64,000 nt of DNA, from contig NZ_VTTM01000012.1 in assembly GCF_008364795.1 (NCBI RefSeq), forward strand, positions 62,001-126,000, given 5' to 3'. This DNA comes from Azospirillum oryzae (GTDB lineage Bacteria > Pseudomonadota > Alphaproteobacteria > Azospirillales > Azospirillaceae). Under the pieces are notes generated by a model. It saw only the letters and a program-made list of their open reading frames with translations, was not told where the DNA came from and ran no database searches. This document shows positions 1 through 9,075 of this stretch, one piece after another (the first letter of the stretch is position 1; the number at the start of each line of letters is the position of its first letter). A program made the position numbers and the translations under genes.

Positions 1-1164
1 GTGGTCTTCCAGCAGATGATGTCGGGCATGAACGTCTTCTCGTTCCTGGCCATTCCCTTCTTCGTCTTCTCGGGCGAGCTGATGCTGCACGGCGGCGTCG
101 CCGACAAGATCGTCGCCGCGGCCAAGAGCATGGTCGGCCATATCCGCGGCGGCCTGGGCATGTCCAACGTCGTGGCCTGCACGCTGTTCGGCGGCGTCGC
201 CGGCTCGCCCGTCGCCGACGTGTCGGCCATGGGCGCCGTCATGATCCCGATGATGAAGCGGGAAGGCTACCACGCCGACTATGCGGTCAACGTCACCACC
301 CATGCGGCACTCGTCGGCGCGCTGATGCCGACCAGCCACAACATGATCATCTATGCGCTGGCCGCCGGCGGAAAGGCGTCCATCGGGGCGCTGATCGCCG
401 CGGGTCTGATGCCGGCGCTGCTGCTGATGGTGTGCAACCTGGGTGCGGCCTACTATGTCGCGGTTAAGCGCGGCTATCCCAAGGGGACCTTCCCCGGCTG
501 GGACATCCTGGCGCACTCCTTCGCCGCCGCCCTGCCGGGCCTGCTGATCGTCGTCATCATCCTGGCCGGCATCACCACCGGCGTGTTCACCGCGACCGAG
601 TCGGCCTCGGTGGCCGTGATCTACGCGCTGCTGCTGACCACCTTCGTCTACCGCACGCTGAGCTGGGAGAAGTTCCTGGCCGCCGCCGCCAAGACGGTGA
701 AGACCACCGGCGTGGTGCTGCTGCTGATCGGCGTGTCGACGATGTTCCAGTACCTCATGGGTCTCTATGAGGTGGCGGACATGACCGGCGAGCTTCTGGC
801 CGGCGTGTCGACCAATCCGATCGTCATCTTCCTGCTGATCAACATCATCCTGTTCCTGCTGGGCACCTTCATGGACATGGCCAGCACCATCCTGATCTGC
901 ACGCCGATCTTCCTGCCGATCGCCATGCAGTACGGAATGGACCCGGTGCAGTTCGGCATCGTCATGCTGATCAACTGTGCCCTTGGCCTGAACACCCCGC
1001 CGGTCGGCACCACCCAGTTCATCGGCTGCGCCATTGGCGGCGTGTCGGTGGGCGAGGTGATGCGCTCCATCACGCCCTTCTACGGGGCGCTGTTCGTGGC
1101 GCTGCTGCTGGTCACCTATGTCCCGGCCTTCTCACTGTGGCTGCCGCGCATGCTGATGCATTGA
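1..1164 (+). CDS. TRAP transporter large permease (DctM family), 5'-truncated by the window edge
   Basis: The 387 visible residues are almost entirely hydrophobic and form the bulk of a DctM-type TRAP large permease, the inner-membrane channel that moves organic acids with a periplasmic DctP-type receptor. Family members are about 425 residues, so roughly 40 N-terminal residues lie before base 1 and the start at base 1 is not real. The motif GGVAGSPVADVSAMG and the later GTFMDMASTILICTPIF match the conserved loops of the family. The DctQ and DctP partners are not in the window. The substrate cannot be read from the sequence; sugar acids are common for this family. Confidence 0.93.
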   Translation: MVFQQMMSGMNVFSFLAIPFFVFSGELMLHGGVADKIVAAAKSMVGHIRGGLGMSNVVACTLFGGVAGSPVADVSAMGAVMIPMMKREGYHADYAVNVTTHAALVGALMPTSHNMIIYALAAGGKASIGALIAAGLMPALLLMVCNLGAAYYVAVKRGYPKGTFPGWDILAHSFAAALPGLLIVVIILAGITTGVFTATESASVAVIYALLLTTFVYRTLSWEKFLAAAAKTVKTTGVVLLLIGVSTMFQYLMGLYEVADMTGELLAGVSTNPIVIFLLINIILFLLGTFMDMASTILICTPIFLPIAMQYGMDPVQFGIVMLINCALGLNTPPVGTTQFIGCAIGGVSVGEVMRSITPFYGALFVALLLVTYVPAFSLWLPRMLMH

Positions 1165-1209
1165 GAGGGAGCGGGTTCAGGGTCTCCTGAACGACTTCTC
1201 TCCTGGACT

Positions 1210-1246
1210 GGGCCATCGGGATCCTCCCGGTGGCCCAATTTTTTTG
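1210..1246 (+). terminator. Rho-independent terminator of the TRAP operon
   Basis: A 12-bp stem (1210-1221 with 1225-1236, one G-U pair, 3-nt loop) is followed by AA and a run of seven T. It starts 46 bases after the dctM stop codon and faces the same way. The layout is that of a textbook intrinsic terminator. Confidence 0.88.
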
Positions 1247-1265
1247 TGCATCGGGCCGCACCTAT

Positions 1266-1307
1266 CCCGAATTGGAGGTAATCGAGCAGGAGACTCCCCA
1301 GTTCGGG
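1266..1307 (+). other. Intergenic hairpin upstream of the RTX gene
   Basis: CCCGAATTGG (1266-1275) pairs with CCAGTTCGGG (1298-1307), with one wobble pair, around a loop of about 22 bases. No T-run follows. The rest of 1247-1527 shows no gene. The hairpin could be a leader structure or chance; its role is unknown. Confidence 0.3.
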
Positions 1308-1527
1308 AAAAAGAGTGGCAAGCCGACGCAACAGGCCGGACCAGCCGGATGGCGTCGAAATCGATAGCGACTGTACTGCTTGCGCTTCCGGAGAGAAAAA
1401 GGTCGCCCAGCCGGGGCCGATGCTTCCCAAGGAATGATCGGCTTATTGGACGTTGTTCTGTGGACATGATCCCGTACATCACAGACCAGCAAAACGATTT
1501 CCAACTACTCCCCAGAAAGGGGCTTTC

Positions 1528-4098
1528 ATGCACGGGATCATTCTTGCCGACGCCGACCTGTCCGACATCGATACGCTGATCGGCCCGCACGCGCCGGACA
1601 TGACGGTGGTCCGGGTTACCGCCGACGAGGACGCCGTCGCCCTGCTTGTCGAGGCGTTGGAAACGGCATCGGCGACGGGAGCCAACGCGGTCCACCTGAT
1701 CGCCCATGGCGCGCCGGGTGTGGTGAAGCTGGGGGCGACGCCGCTCGACACCAGCGCCCTGTTCGACCGCCGCTGGCCCAATGCGTCCGGCTGCGAGATC
1801 CTGATCCATGCCTGCGACGTCGGCGCCGGCAGCAACGGGCGCCGCTTCGTCGAGCGTCTGGCCGCCGTCACCGGCGCCCGCGTCGCCGCCGCCAGCCATC
1901 CGGTGGGCCATGCCGACCAGGGCGGTTCGTGGGATCTCGATGTCGTGACCGGCCCGATCCTTGCCGCCCGCCCGTTCGCGGGGGCGGAGGCCTGGCCGCA
2001 CCGGCTGGCCTACAGCGGCACGGCGACCAGCGGCAACGACACGCTGATCGGCGACAACAGCGGCAACACCATCAACGGGCTGGCCGGCAACGACAGCATC
2101 GTCGGCGGCACCGGCAACGACAGCCTGCTCGGCGGCATCGGCAACGACACGCTGGTCGGCGGCGGCAACAGCGGCCAGTCGGCCGGCGACACGCTGAACG
2201 GCGGGCTTGGCGGCGATCATTATGTCGGCGGCAACGGCTTCACCATCGTCACCTACGAGAACGCCACCACCGGCCTCACCCTGGACCTGACCAACGGCGC
2301 CAACAACACCGGCGAGGCGGCCGGCGATACCTTCGTCGACATCCAGCGCTGGGTCGGCTCCGAATATGCCGACAGCCTGACCGCCGGCGATACCGCCGTG
2401 TGGTTCTGGGGCCATGGCGGCAACGACGTCGAATATGGCGGGGCCGGCAACGACACGCTGGAGGCGGGCGACGGCAACGACACCATCTTCGGCGGCGGCG
2501 GCACCGACCTGATGTACGGCCGCGCCGACAATGACGAGCTTCACGGCGGCATCGGCAACGACACGGTGGCCGGTGGCGGCGGCGCCGACCTGCTCTATGG
2601 CGATGCCGGCAACGACCTGATGAAGGGCGACTGGGAACGCGACACCATCCATGGCGGCGACGGCGACGACACCATCCTGGCCGGCATCGTCAGTTCGGGC
2701 AGCTATGCCCAGACCCAGGCCGACACCCTCTATGGCGAGGCTGGCAACGACCGCTACATCGTGGTCAGCCAGTATGACGCCGGCACCGTCAGCTTCGACG
2801 GCGGCACCGGCACCGACACGCTGGAACTGCGGTCGGACAACCTGACCAGCTACAACGGCTACGATCTGGAATATTACACCGACGTCGCCTCGCCGAAGAT
2901 CGACATCAGCGGCATGACGCTGACCAGCGTCGAGACGCTGGCCCTGACCGGCAGCAAGCGCCACACCGTGACGATGACGGCGGCCCAGGCCAACGGCTTC
3001 ACCAGCATCACCGGGGCTGTGACCGGCGACGCCTTCGCCATCGCCGGGGCGTCGCTTTCCGGCAGCGTCGGGTCCGGCACCGGCAGCGCGCTGCAGGCCG
3101 GGCAGGTCCAGGCGGAGACGGTGAATGGCGTCACCCTGGTCCATGTCGGGCTGGACCAGACCGCCGGGTCCGACATGACCCTGCGCATCGCCGGCAGCTT
3201 CGCCGCATCGGACATCAGCCTGTCGGGCAACACCATCACGCTGGGGCAGGCCGGCTCCGGCGGCTCCACCGGCGGCGGCGATACCGGGGGTGGAACCGGC
3301 GGCGGTACTGGTGGCGGTACGGGGGGGACGGCCGGGCTGACCCTGACCGGCACCGACGCCCGTGACTATCTGGCCGGCGGCAGCGGCAACGACACCATCA
3401 TCAGCAACGCCGGCAACGACTACATGGTCGGCGGCGGCGGCAGCGACACCTTCGTCTTCAAGCCGGGCGACGGCTGGGATTACATCGGCGACTTCCAGGC
3501 CGGCAGCGGCGGCGACGTGCTGAATGTCGCCGGCTGGTCCGGGCTGAAGGATTTCGCCTCGGTCATGGCCGTCACCGTACAGGACGGCGCCAACACCGTC
3601 GTCCGGTTCGACAACGGCAACAGCGCCATCCTGGCCAACGTCACCCGCAGCAGCCTGACCGCCGCCAACTTCTCCTTCGCGACGGTTGGCGGTTCCACGG
3701 GGGGCTCCACCGGTGGGTCCACCGGCGGCACTCCGGGCCAGACCATCACCGGCACCTCGGCCGGCGAATTCCTGGCCGGCGGCAGCGGCAACGACACCAT
3801 CACCGGCAATGGCGGCAACGACTACATGGTCGGCGGCGCCGGGCGGGACACCTTCGTCCAGAATCCCGGCGACGGCTGGGACTGCATCGGCGACTTCCAG
3901 GCCGGCACCGGCGGCGACGTGATCGACCTCCGCAGCATCTCCGGCTTCTCCAGCCTGAACGACGTGCTGACCCACTCGGCGCAGAGCGGTGCCGACATGT
4001 CGATCGAACTCGGTACATTCAACTCCATCAAGCTGATGGGCGTCGACCGCAACAGCCTGACGGCGGAGAACTTCCTGTTCGCCAGTTCGGTGGGGTGA
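1528..4098 (+). CDS. Secreted RTX calcium-binding protein with DUF4347-like N-terminal domain
   Basis: An 856-residue protein. The start is set at ATG 1528 because a purine-rich AGAAAGGGG lies just upstream and the N-terminal domain begins there. Residues 1-160 resemble DUF4347, including the HLIAHGAPG (H60) and ILIHACDVGAG (C96) motifs. Residues about 165-440 carry many GGxGNDxL nonapeptides that form Ca2+-binding beta-rolls. A Gly/Thr linker (about 577-602) leads to two near-copies of a C-terminal module (about 603-720 and 735-856) separated by a second GGSTGG linker. There is no Sec signal peptide; type I secretion through the C-terminus is typical of RTX proteins. No type I secretion genes adjoin it. 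It is probably an extracellular adhesin or matrix protein; no enzymatic domain was recognised. Confidence 0.85.
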   Translation: MHGIILADADLSDIDTLIGPHAPDMTVVRVTADEDAVALLVEALETASATGANAVHLIAHGAPGVVKLGATPLDTSALFDRRWPNASGCEILIHACDVGAGSNGRRFVERLAAVTGARVAAASHPVGHADQGGSWDLDVVTGPILAARPFAGAEAWPHRLAYSGTATSGNDTLIGDNSGNTINGLAGNDSIVGGTGNDSLLGGIGNDTLVGGGNSGQSAGDTLNGGLGGDHYVGGNGFTIVTYENATTGLTLDLTNGANNTGEAAGDTFVDIQRWVGSEYADSLTAGDTAVWFWGHGGNDVEYGGAGNDTLEAGDGNDTIFGGGGTDLMYGRADNDELHGGIGNDTVAGGGGADLLYGDAGNDLMKGDWERDTIHGGDGDDTILAGIVSSGSYAQTQADTLYGEAGNDRYIVVSQYDAGTVSFDGGTGTDTLELRSDNLTSYNGYDLEYYTDVASPKIDISGMTLTSVETLALTGSKRHTVTMTAAQANGFTSITGAVTGDAFAIAGASLSGSVGSGTGSALQAGQVQAETVNGVTLVHVGLDQTAGSDMTLRIAGSFAASDISLSGNTITLGQAGSGGSTGGGDTGGGTGGGTGGGTGGTAGLTLTGTDARDYLAGGSGNDTIISNAGNDYMVGGGGSDTFVFKPGDGWDYIGDFQAGSGGDVLNVAGWSGLKDFASVMAVTVQDGANTVVRFDNGNSAILANVTRSSLTAANFSFATVGGSTGGSTGGSTGGTPGQTITGTSAGEFLAGGSGNDTITGNGGNDYMVGGAGRDTFVQNPGDGWDCIGDFQAGTGGDVIDLRSISGFSSLNDVLTHSAQSGADMSIELGTFNSIKLMGVDRNSLTAENFLFASSVG

Positions 4099-4105
4099 GT
4101 TTTTC

Positions 4106-4216
4106 CTTCTCCTCCCTGGGGAGGGGGTCGGGATGAGGGGGATGTATGGCGGGACCGTTGAGAAAATCCTGCGGCGCTTCCCCCTCACCCTAACCCTCTC
4201 CCCGGGGGGAGAGGGG
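4106..4216. repeat. Paired inverted intergenic repeat (copy 1)
   Basis: Two G/C-rich half-units face each other: 4106-4142 (containing GAGGGGGTCGGGATGAGGGGG in pieces) and 4179-4216 (CCCTCACCCTAACCCTCT followed by a CCCCGGGGGG palindrome). They flank a spacer of about 36 bases. The same arrangement recurs at 29539-29640 and 33798-33910. It lies between the convergent RTX and hydA genes, so it may also terminate transcription on both strands. Confidence 0.75.
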
Positions 4217-4234
4217 ATTTTAGGTGCTATCGCC

Positions 4235-5677
4235 CTACCGCTCCACCGCCACCGGGACGTTCAGGGCATTGCGCTTCGCCACCGCCTCGTAGACCGGGGG
4301 GAAGGCGGGGCGGTTGACGTAGCGCCCGGCGCCGCGCACGGCGCGGCTTTCGCCGAGCGCGTGGACGATGCGGCCCTGGCTCAGCGTGTAGGCCGGGGTG
4401 CCGGTGACGGTCATGCCTTCGAAGATGTTCAGGCCGACCTTCTGCATCTGGGTCTTGGCCGAGATGGTCCTGGTCGCCTTCGGATCCCACACCACCAGAT
4501 CGGCGTCGGCCCCGACGCTGACCGAGCCCTTGCGCGGGTAGAGGTTGAAGATCTTGGCGGCATTGGCGGAGGTCACGGCGACGAACTCGTTCATCGTCAG
4601 CCGGCCGGTGTTGACGCCGTGGGTCCACAGCGCGGTCATGCGGTCCTCGATGCCGGCGGTGCCGTTCGGGATCTTGGTGAAGTCGTTGCGGCCCATCGCC
4701 TTCTGTTCCGCGCAGAAGCAGCAATGGTCGGTGGCGGTGGTGTGCAGGTGCCCCGCCTGCAGGCCGCGCCACAAGGCGTCCTGATGCTCCTTCGGGCGGA
4801 AGGGCGGGCTCATGACATGGCCGGCGGCGAAGTCCCAGTCGGGGTCGCGGTAGACGCTGTCGTCGATCAGCAGATGGCCGGCCAGAACCTCGCCGAACAC
4901 GCGCTGGCCGTCGTTCTGGCCGCGCTCGATGGCGGCCAGCGCCTCCTTGGCGGAGACATGGACGATGTAGACCGGGACGCCGAACACGCGGGCGACCTGG
5001 ATGGCGCGGTTGGCGGCCTCGCCCTCCACCTCCGGCGGGCGGGAGAGGGGGTGCGCTTCGGGACCGGTCAGGCCCTGTGCCAGCAGCTTCTTCTGGAGTT
5101 GGAAGACCAGTTCGCCGTTCTCGGCATGGACGGTGGGAATCGCGCCCAGTTCCAGGCAGCGCTGGAAGCTGTTCACCAGCGTCTCGTCGTCGGCCATGAT
5201 GGCGTTCTTGTAGGCCATGAAGTGCTTGAAGCTGTTCACGCCATGGTCGGCGACCAGCGTGCCCATGTCCTGCCGCACGCTCTCGTCCCACCACGTCACC
5301 GCGACGTGGAAGCTGTAGTCGCCCGCCGCCTTCTCCGCCCAGCCGCGCCAGGTGTGATAGGCCTCCATCAGGCTCTGCTTCGGGTTGGGGATGACGAAGT
5401 CGATGATCATCGTCGTGCCCCCGGCAAAGCCGGCGGCGGTGCCGCTGAAGAAGTCCTCCGTCGTCACCGTGCCCATGAAGGGCAGTTCCATGTGGGTGTG
5501 CGGGTCGATGCCGCCGGGCATGACGTAGCAGCCGCCGGCATCCACCACTTCGGCCCCCGCCGGCACGTCCAGCGTCTCGCCCACCGCGGTGATGATGCCG
5601 TCCTGGCAGAGGACGTCGGCGCGGCGGGTATGCTCGGCGGTGACGACGGTGCCGCCGCGGATCAGGATGGTGGACAT
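4235..5677 (-). CDS. hydA: Dihydropyrimidinase (D-hydantoinase)
   Basis: A 480-residue cyclic amidohydrolase that opens dihydrouracil or dihydrothymine to N-carbamoyl-beta-amino acids in the cytosol, the second step of reductive pyrimidine breakdown. Visible metal-site motifs are GGIDPHTHMEL (HxH pair), NSFKHFMAYKN (the lysine that is carboxylated), TVHAENGEL, YIVHVSAKE and TATDHCCFC. Length matches the family (about 480-490). The start is the ATG in MSTILIRGGTVV. It lies 14 bases after the TetR regulator stop and is the last gene of the preT-preA-amidohydrolase-rutR-hydA run. Sequence alone does not distinguish dihydropyrimidine from other 5-substituted hydantoin substrates; the neighbours favour pyrimidines. 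Confidence 0.93.
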   Translation of the reverse strand: MSTILIRGGTVVTAEHTRRADVLCQDGIITAVGETLDVPAGAEVVDAGGCYVMPGGIDPHTHMELPFMGTVTTEDFFSGTAAGFAGGTTMIIDFVIPNPKQSLMEAYHTWRGWAEKAAGDYSFHVAVTWWDESVRQDMGTLVADHGVNSFKHFMAYKNAIMADDETLVNSFQRCLELGAIPTVHAENGELVFQLQKKLLAQGLTGPEAHPLSRPPEVEGEAANRAIQVARVFGVPVYIVHVSAKEALAAIERGQNDGQRVFGEVLAGHLLIDDSVYRDPDWDFAAGHVMSPPFRPKEHQDALWRGLQAGHLHTTATDHCCFCAEQKAMGRNDFTKIPNGTAGIEDRMTALWTHGVNTGRLTMNEFVAVTSANAAKIFNLYPRKGSVSVGADADLVVWDPKATRTISAKTQMQKVGLNIFEGMTVTGTPAYTLSQGRIVHALGESRAVRGAGRYVNRPAFPPVYEAVAKRNALNVPVAVER

Positions 5678-5691
5678 GCTCGGGCGCTCCC

Positions 5692-6420
5692 TCAGGAAAT
5701 GGATGGGACGGAGTCGGTGGGCGGTTCGAGTTCGGATACTTGTGGTTCGGCGATTTGCAGTTCCGGCAGGCCGGCGGCGCGCAGGACCAGCCGCAGCACC
5801 TCCGCCGTCATGGCGGCGAAGTCCTGGCGGGTCAGAGTGCGGCGGCCCAGCACCTTGCGGATCTGGACGTCGAAGTCGGCATAATGCTGGGTTACCGCCC
5901 AGATCATGAACAGGAACTGGCGGGCGTCCACCGGCGCCATGCGGCCGGCGGCGACCCAGCCGTCGATGACGCCTGCCTTGGCGTCGACCAGCGATTTCAG
6001 GTCTTCGGCCAGGAAGCGTTCGACCTGGGTCCCGCCATGCAGGATCTCGTTGGCGAAGACCTTGGAGGCATGGGGCCGCGTGCGCGACGCCTCCATCTTG
6101 GCGGTGACGTAGGCGGTCAGCGCGACGGACGGATCGGCGTCGGGGGTGAAGGAATCGATCGGCGCCAGCCACATCCGCAGGATGTTGTCCAGCACCGCGC
6201 GGTAGAGATCCTCCTTGGTGCCGAAATAGTAATGCAGGTTGGCCTTGGGCAGGCCGGCCCGCTCGGCGATGTCGGCCATGGTGGCGCCGGCGAAGCCGGC
6301 CTCGGCGAAGATGCGCTCGGCCGCCTTCAGGATGCGCTCGACGTTCTCACGCCGGATGCGCCCCTGGGGCGACGTGGTATCGGTGGTGTCGGCAGCCGTT
6401 CGCGCCATCGCGTTCGCCAT
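5692..6420 (-). CDS. rutR: TetR-family regulator, RutR-like (pyrimidine catabolism)
   Basis: A 242-residue TetR protein. The helix-turn-helix sits at about residues 25-70 (ILKAAERIFAEAGFAGATM then GLPKANLHYYFGTKEDLY). The long C-terminal ligand domain resembles RutR, which senses uracil/thymine. Its position between the amidohydrolase and hydA supports control of this pathway. A TGAC-N6-GTCA inverted repeat like the enterobacterial RutR box lies upstream of preT. The C-terminal tail of about 25 residues is rich in Pro, Glu and Ser and looks disordered. A start at the internal Met of MARTAADT, four codons in, is also possible. Confidence 0.82.
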   Translation of the reverse strand: MANAMARTAADTTDTTSPQGRIRRENVERILKAAERIFAEAGFAGATMADIAERAGLPKANLHYYFGTKEDLYRAVLDNILRMWLAPIDSFTPDADPSVALTAYVTAKMEASRTRPHASKVFANEILHGGTQVERFLAEDLKSLVDAKAGVIDGWVAAGRMAPVDARQFLFMIWAVTQHYADFDVQIRKVLGRRTLTRQDFAAMTAEVLRLVLRAAGLPELQIAEPQVSELEPPTDSVPSIS

Positions 6421-6435
6421 TGCTGTTGTTCAAAG

Positions 6436-6458
6436 CCCTCTCCCGGGGCGGGAGAGGG
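6436..6458. repeat. Short intergenic palindrome
   Basis: CCCTCTCCC (6436-6444) and GGGAGAGGG (6450-6458) form a perfect 9-bp stem with a GGGGC loop between the amidohydrolase and rutR genes. The arms use the same bases as the larger paired repeats, so this may be a single half-unit of that family. Within the operon it could stabilise or attenuate mRNA. Confidence 0.6.
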
Positions 6459-6464
6459 AGCGTA

Positions 6465-7736
6465 TCACTCCGCGGGCGCTTTCACCTGCTCCGCCATGGC
6501 GTTGGCGCGGTCGAGCACGGCGTGCAGCAGCACCTCGCAGCCGGCGGTCGACCATTCCGGGGTCGTCTCCTCGACCTCGTTGTGGCTGATGCCGTCGATG
6601 CAGGGGATGAAGACCATCGCCGTCGGCGCGACCTTGGACAGGTAACAGGCGTCGTGGCCGGCGCCCGAGACGATGTCGCGGAAGCTGTGGCCGGTGCGCT
6701 CCACCCCCTTGCGGACGGCGGCGACGCAGGTCTCGTCGAACTTGATCGGGGCGTAGTACCAGATCTGCTGGAAATCGCTCTCCAGCCCGATCTCGCCGGC
6801 GATGCGCTCCACCTCGGCGCGCAGTTCGCCGTCCATGGCTTTGAGGATGGCGTCGTCGGGATGGCGGAAATCGACGGTGAAGAAGACGCGGCCGGGGATG
6901 ACGTTGCGGCTGTTGGGATGGATCTGCATCAGCCCCACCGTGGCGCAGGCCAGCGGGCCGTACTTCATGCCGATCCGGTTCACCGCATCGACGACGCGGG
7001 ATGCCCCCAGCAGCGCATCCTTGCGACGGACCATCGGGGTCGGGCCGGCATGGGCCTCCTGGCCGGTGAAGGTGATCTCGTACCAGCGCTGGCCCTGGCA
7101 GTCGGTGACGACGCCGATGGTCTTGCCTTCGATCTCCAGGATCGGACCCTGTTCGATGTGGGCCTCGAAATAGGCGCCGACCTTGCGGCCACCCACCTCC
7201 CGGTCGCCGGCATAGCCGATGCGGGCCAGTTCCTCGCCCATCGTCTTGCCGTCGAGGTCGGCGCGGGACAGGCCGTATTCCAGGTCGAACACCCCGGCGA
7301 AGACGCCGGACGACACCATGGCCGGGGCGAAGCGCGAGCCTTCCTCGTTGGTCCAGACCGCGACCTCCACCGGGGCCTCGGTGACGTAGTTCATGTCGTT
7401 CAGGCTGCGCACCACCTCCAGTCCGGCCAGCACGCCATAGACGCCGTCATATTTGCCGCCGGTCGGCTGGCTGTCGAGATGGCTGCCCATGATGACGGGG
7501 GGCAGGCTGTCGTCGCGGCCGGGGCGGCGGGCGAAGATGTTGCCCATCCTGTCGACCGAGACCGTGCAGCCGGCCTCCTCGCACCAGCGCACGAACAGGT
7601 CGCGGCCCTGTTTGTCGAGGTCGGTCAGCGCCAGCCGGCACACGCCGCCCTTGGGCGTGGCGCCGATCTGCGCCATGTCCATCAGGCTCTGCCACAGGCG
7701 CGAGCCGTTTACGGCGACATTCTGCGGGGTGGACAT
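6465..7736 (-). CDS. Zn-dependent M20 amidohydrolase (N-carbamoyl-beta-alanine / N-carbamoyl amino acid hydrolase)
   Basis: A 423-residue M20-family hydrolase. The metal-site motifs are GSHLDSQPTGGKYDGVYG, TNEEGSRFAP, GQEAHAGPTPM and GISHNEVEET. It should remove the carbamoyl group from N-carbamoyl-beta-alanine or -beta-aminoisobutyrate, completing the route begun by PreTA and HydA. The start is ATG 7736, preceded on the minus strand by GGAGAGAG at good spacing. Allantoate amidohydrolases and L-carbamoylases belong to the same family, and the specificity here is inferred from the neighbours. Confidence 0.9.
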   Translation of the reverse strand: MSTPQNVAVNGSRLWQSLMDMAQIGATPKGGVCRLALTDLDKQGRDLFVRWCEEAGCTVSVDRMGNIFARRPGRDDSLPPVIMGSHLDSQPTGGKYDGVYGVLAGLEVVRSLNDMNYVTEAPVEVAVWTNEEGSRFAPAMVSSGVFAGVFDLEYGLSRADLDGKTMGEELARIGYAGDREVGGRKVGAYFEAHIEQGPILEIEGKTIGVVTDCQGQRWYEITFTGQEAHAGPTPMVRRKDALLGASRVVDAVNRIGMKYGPLACATVGLMQIHPNSRNVIPGRVFFTVDFRHPDDAILKAMDGELRAEVERIAGEIGLESDFQQIWYYAPIKFDETCVAAVRKGVERTGHSFRDIVSGAGHDACYLSKVAPTAMVFIPCIDGISHNEVEETTPEWSTAGCEVLLHAVLDRANAMAEQVKAPAE

Positions 7737-7774
7737 GATTGCTCTCTCCTGAACGTCGTTGTCGGGCAGCGTTC

Positions 7775-9058
7775 TTATTCGGCGGCTTCGGGGACGCGCA
7801 TCGGGTTGCGGGCGTCGTTGGGCCAGGTGACATAGGGCAGGTCGGTCTGCTCCGGCACCATGGTGATGCAGTCCGGAACCGGACAGACATGGCTGCACAG
7901 GTTGCAGCCCACGCACTCCTCGTTGACCACGGTGAAGACGCGGCGGCCCTCGCCTGCGTCGATGCGGATCGCCTGGTGCGAGGTGTCTTCGCAGACGATG
8001 TGGCAGCGGCCGCAATCGATGCACAAGGCGGGGTCGATCACCGCCTTGGTCGAGAAGTTCATGTTCAGGTCGTTCCAGTTGACGACATTGCGCACCGCGC
8101 GGCCGCTCAGTTCGTCAAGGGTCCGGTAGCCCTTCTCGTCCATCCAGTTGGACAGGCCGCCGATCATGTCCTCGACGATCTTGAAGCCGTAGGTCATGGC
8201 GGCGGTGCAGACCTGGACATTGGTGGCGCCCAGCGCCAGGAACTCCGCCGCGTCGCGCCATGTGGTGATGCCGCCGATGCCGCTGACCGGCAGGCCGTGC
8301 GTGTCGGGGTTGCGGGCGATCTCCGCCACCATGTTCAGCGCGATCGGCTTCACCGCCGGGCCGCAATAGCCGCCATGGCTGCCCTTGCCGTCGACCACCG
8401 GGGTCGGGGCCATGGCGTCGAGATCCACCGCGACGATGGAGTTGACGGTGTTGATCAGCGACACCGCGTCGGCGCCGCCGCGCTTGGCCGCTTCGGCCGA
8501 CCACAGGATGTTGGTGATGTTGGGGGTCAGCTTGACGATCACCGGCAAATTGACGGCGTTCTTCACCCAGCGGGTGACCTGCTCCACCATCTCCGGCACC
8601 TGCCCGATGGCGGAGCCCATGCCGCGTTCGCACATGCCGTGCGGGCAGCCGAGGTTGAGTTCGAGGCCGTCGGCCGCCCCGGTCTCGGCGATGCGGCGGG
8701 CGAGGCCGGCCCAGGCCTCCTCCTCGATGCGGGCCATCAGCGAGACGACCATGGCGCGGTCGGGGAAGTCGCGCTTGACCTCGATGATCTCCTGCAAATT
8801 CACGGCGAGCGGCCGGTCGGAGATCAGCTCGATGTTGTTGAAGCCGATCATCCGGCGGTCGGTATCGAGATGCGCGCCGTAGCGGCTGGAGACGTTGACC
8901 ACAGGCGGGTCCTCGCCCAGCGTCTTCCAGACGACACCGCCCCAGCCCGCCTTGAAGGCGCGGACGACGTTGTAGGCCTTGTCGGTCGGCGGGGCGGAGG
9001 CCAGCCAGAAGGGGTTGGGGGAGCGGATGCCGGCGATGGTGCTGCTGAGATCGGCCAT
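7775..9058 (-). CDS. preA: NAD-dependent dihydropyrimidine dehydrogenase, subunit PreA
   Basis: A 427-residue protein with an FMN-binding dihydroorotate-dehydrogenase-type barrel (about 1-310), followed by a two-cluster ferredoxin domain: CIDCGRCHIVCED and CVGCNLCSHVCPVPDC. With PreT it interconverts uracil/thymine and their 5,6-dihydro forms using NAD(H). A strong AAAGGGAG ribosome site precedes ATG 9058. The 17-base gap after preT indicates cotranscription. Length matches E. coli PreA (411) plus a short tail. Confidence 0.94.
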   Translation of the reverse strand: MADLSSTIAGIRSPNPFWLASAPPTDKAYNVVRAFKAGWGGVVWKTLGEDPPVVNVSSRYGAHLDTDRRMIGFNNIELISDRPLAVNLQEIIEVKRDFPDRAMVVSLMARIEEEAWAGLARRIAETGAADGLELNLGCPHGMCERGMGSAIGQVPEMVEQVTRWVKNAVNLPVIVKLTPNITNILWSAEAAKRGGADAVSLINTVNSIVAVDLDAMAPTPVVDGKGSHGGYCGPAVKPIALNMVAEIARNPDTHGLPVSGIGGITTWRDAAEFLALGATNVQVCTAAMTYGFKIVEDMIGGLSNWMDEKGYRTLDELSGRAVRNVVNWNDLNMNFSTKAVIDPALCIDCGRCHIVCEDTSHQAIRIDAGEGRRVFTVVNEECVGCNLCSHVCPVPDCITMVPEQTDLPYVTWPNDARNPMRVPEAAE

Positions 9059-9075
9059 GATGTGGCTCCCTTTCC

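Noticed and set aside
1177..4188. A 1003-residue open frame on the minus strand opposite the RTX gene
   Set aside because: It is a product of high GC3 and repetitive RTX codons; low-complexity Ala/Gly/Val content, no homology, and the opposite strand has a clear protein.
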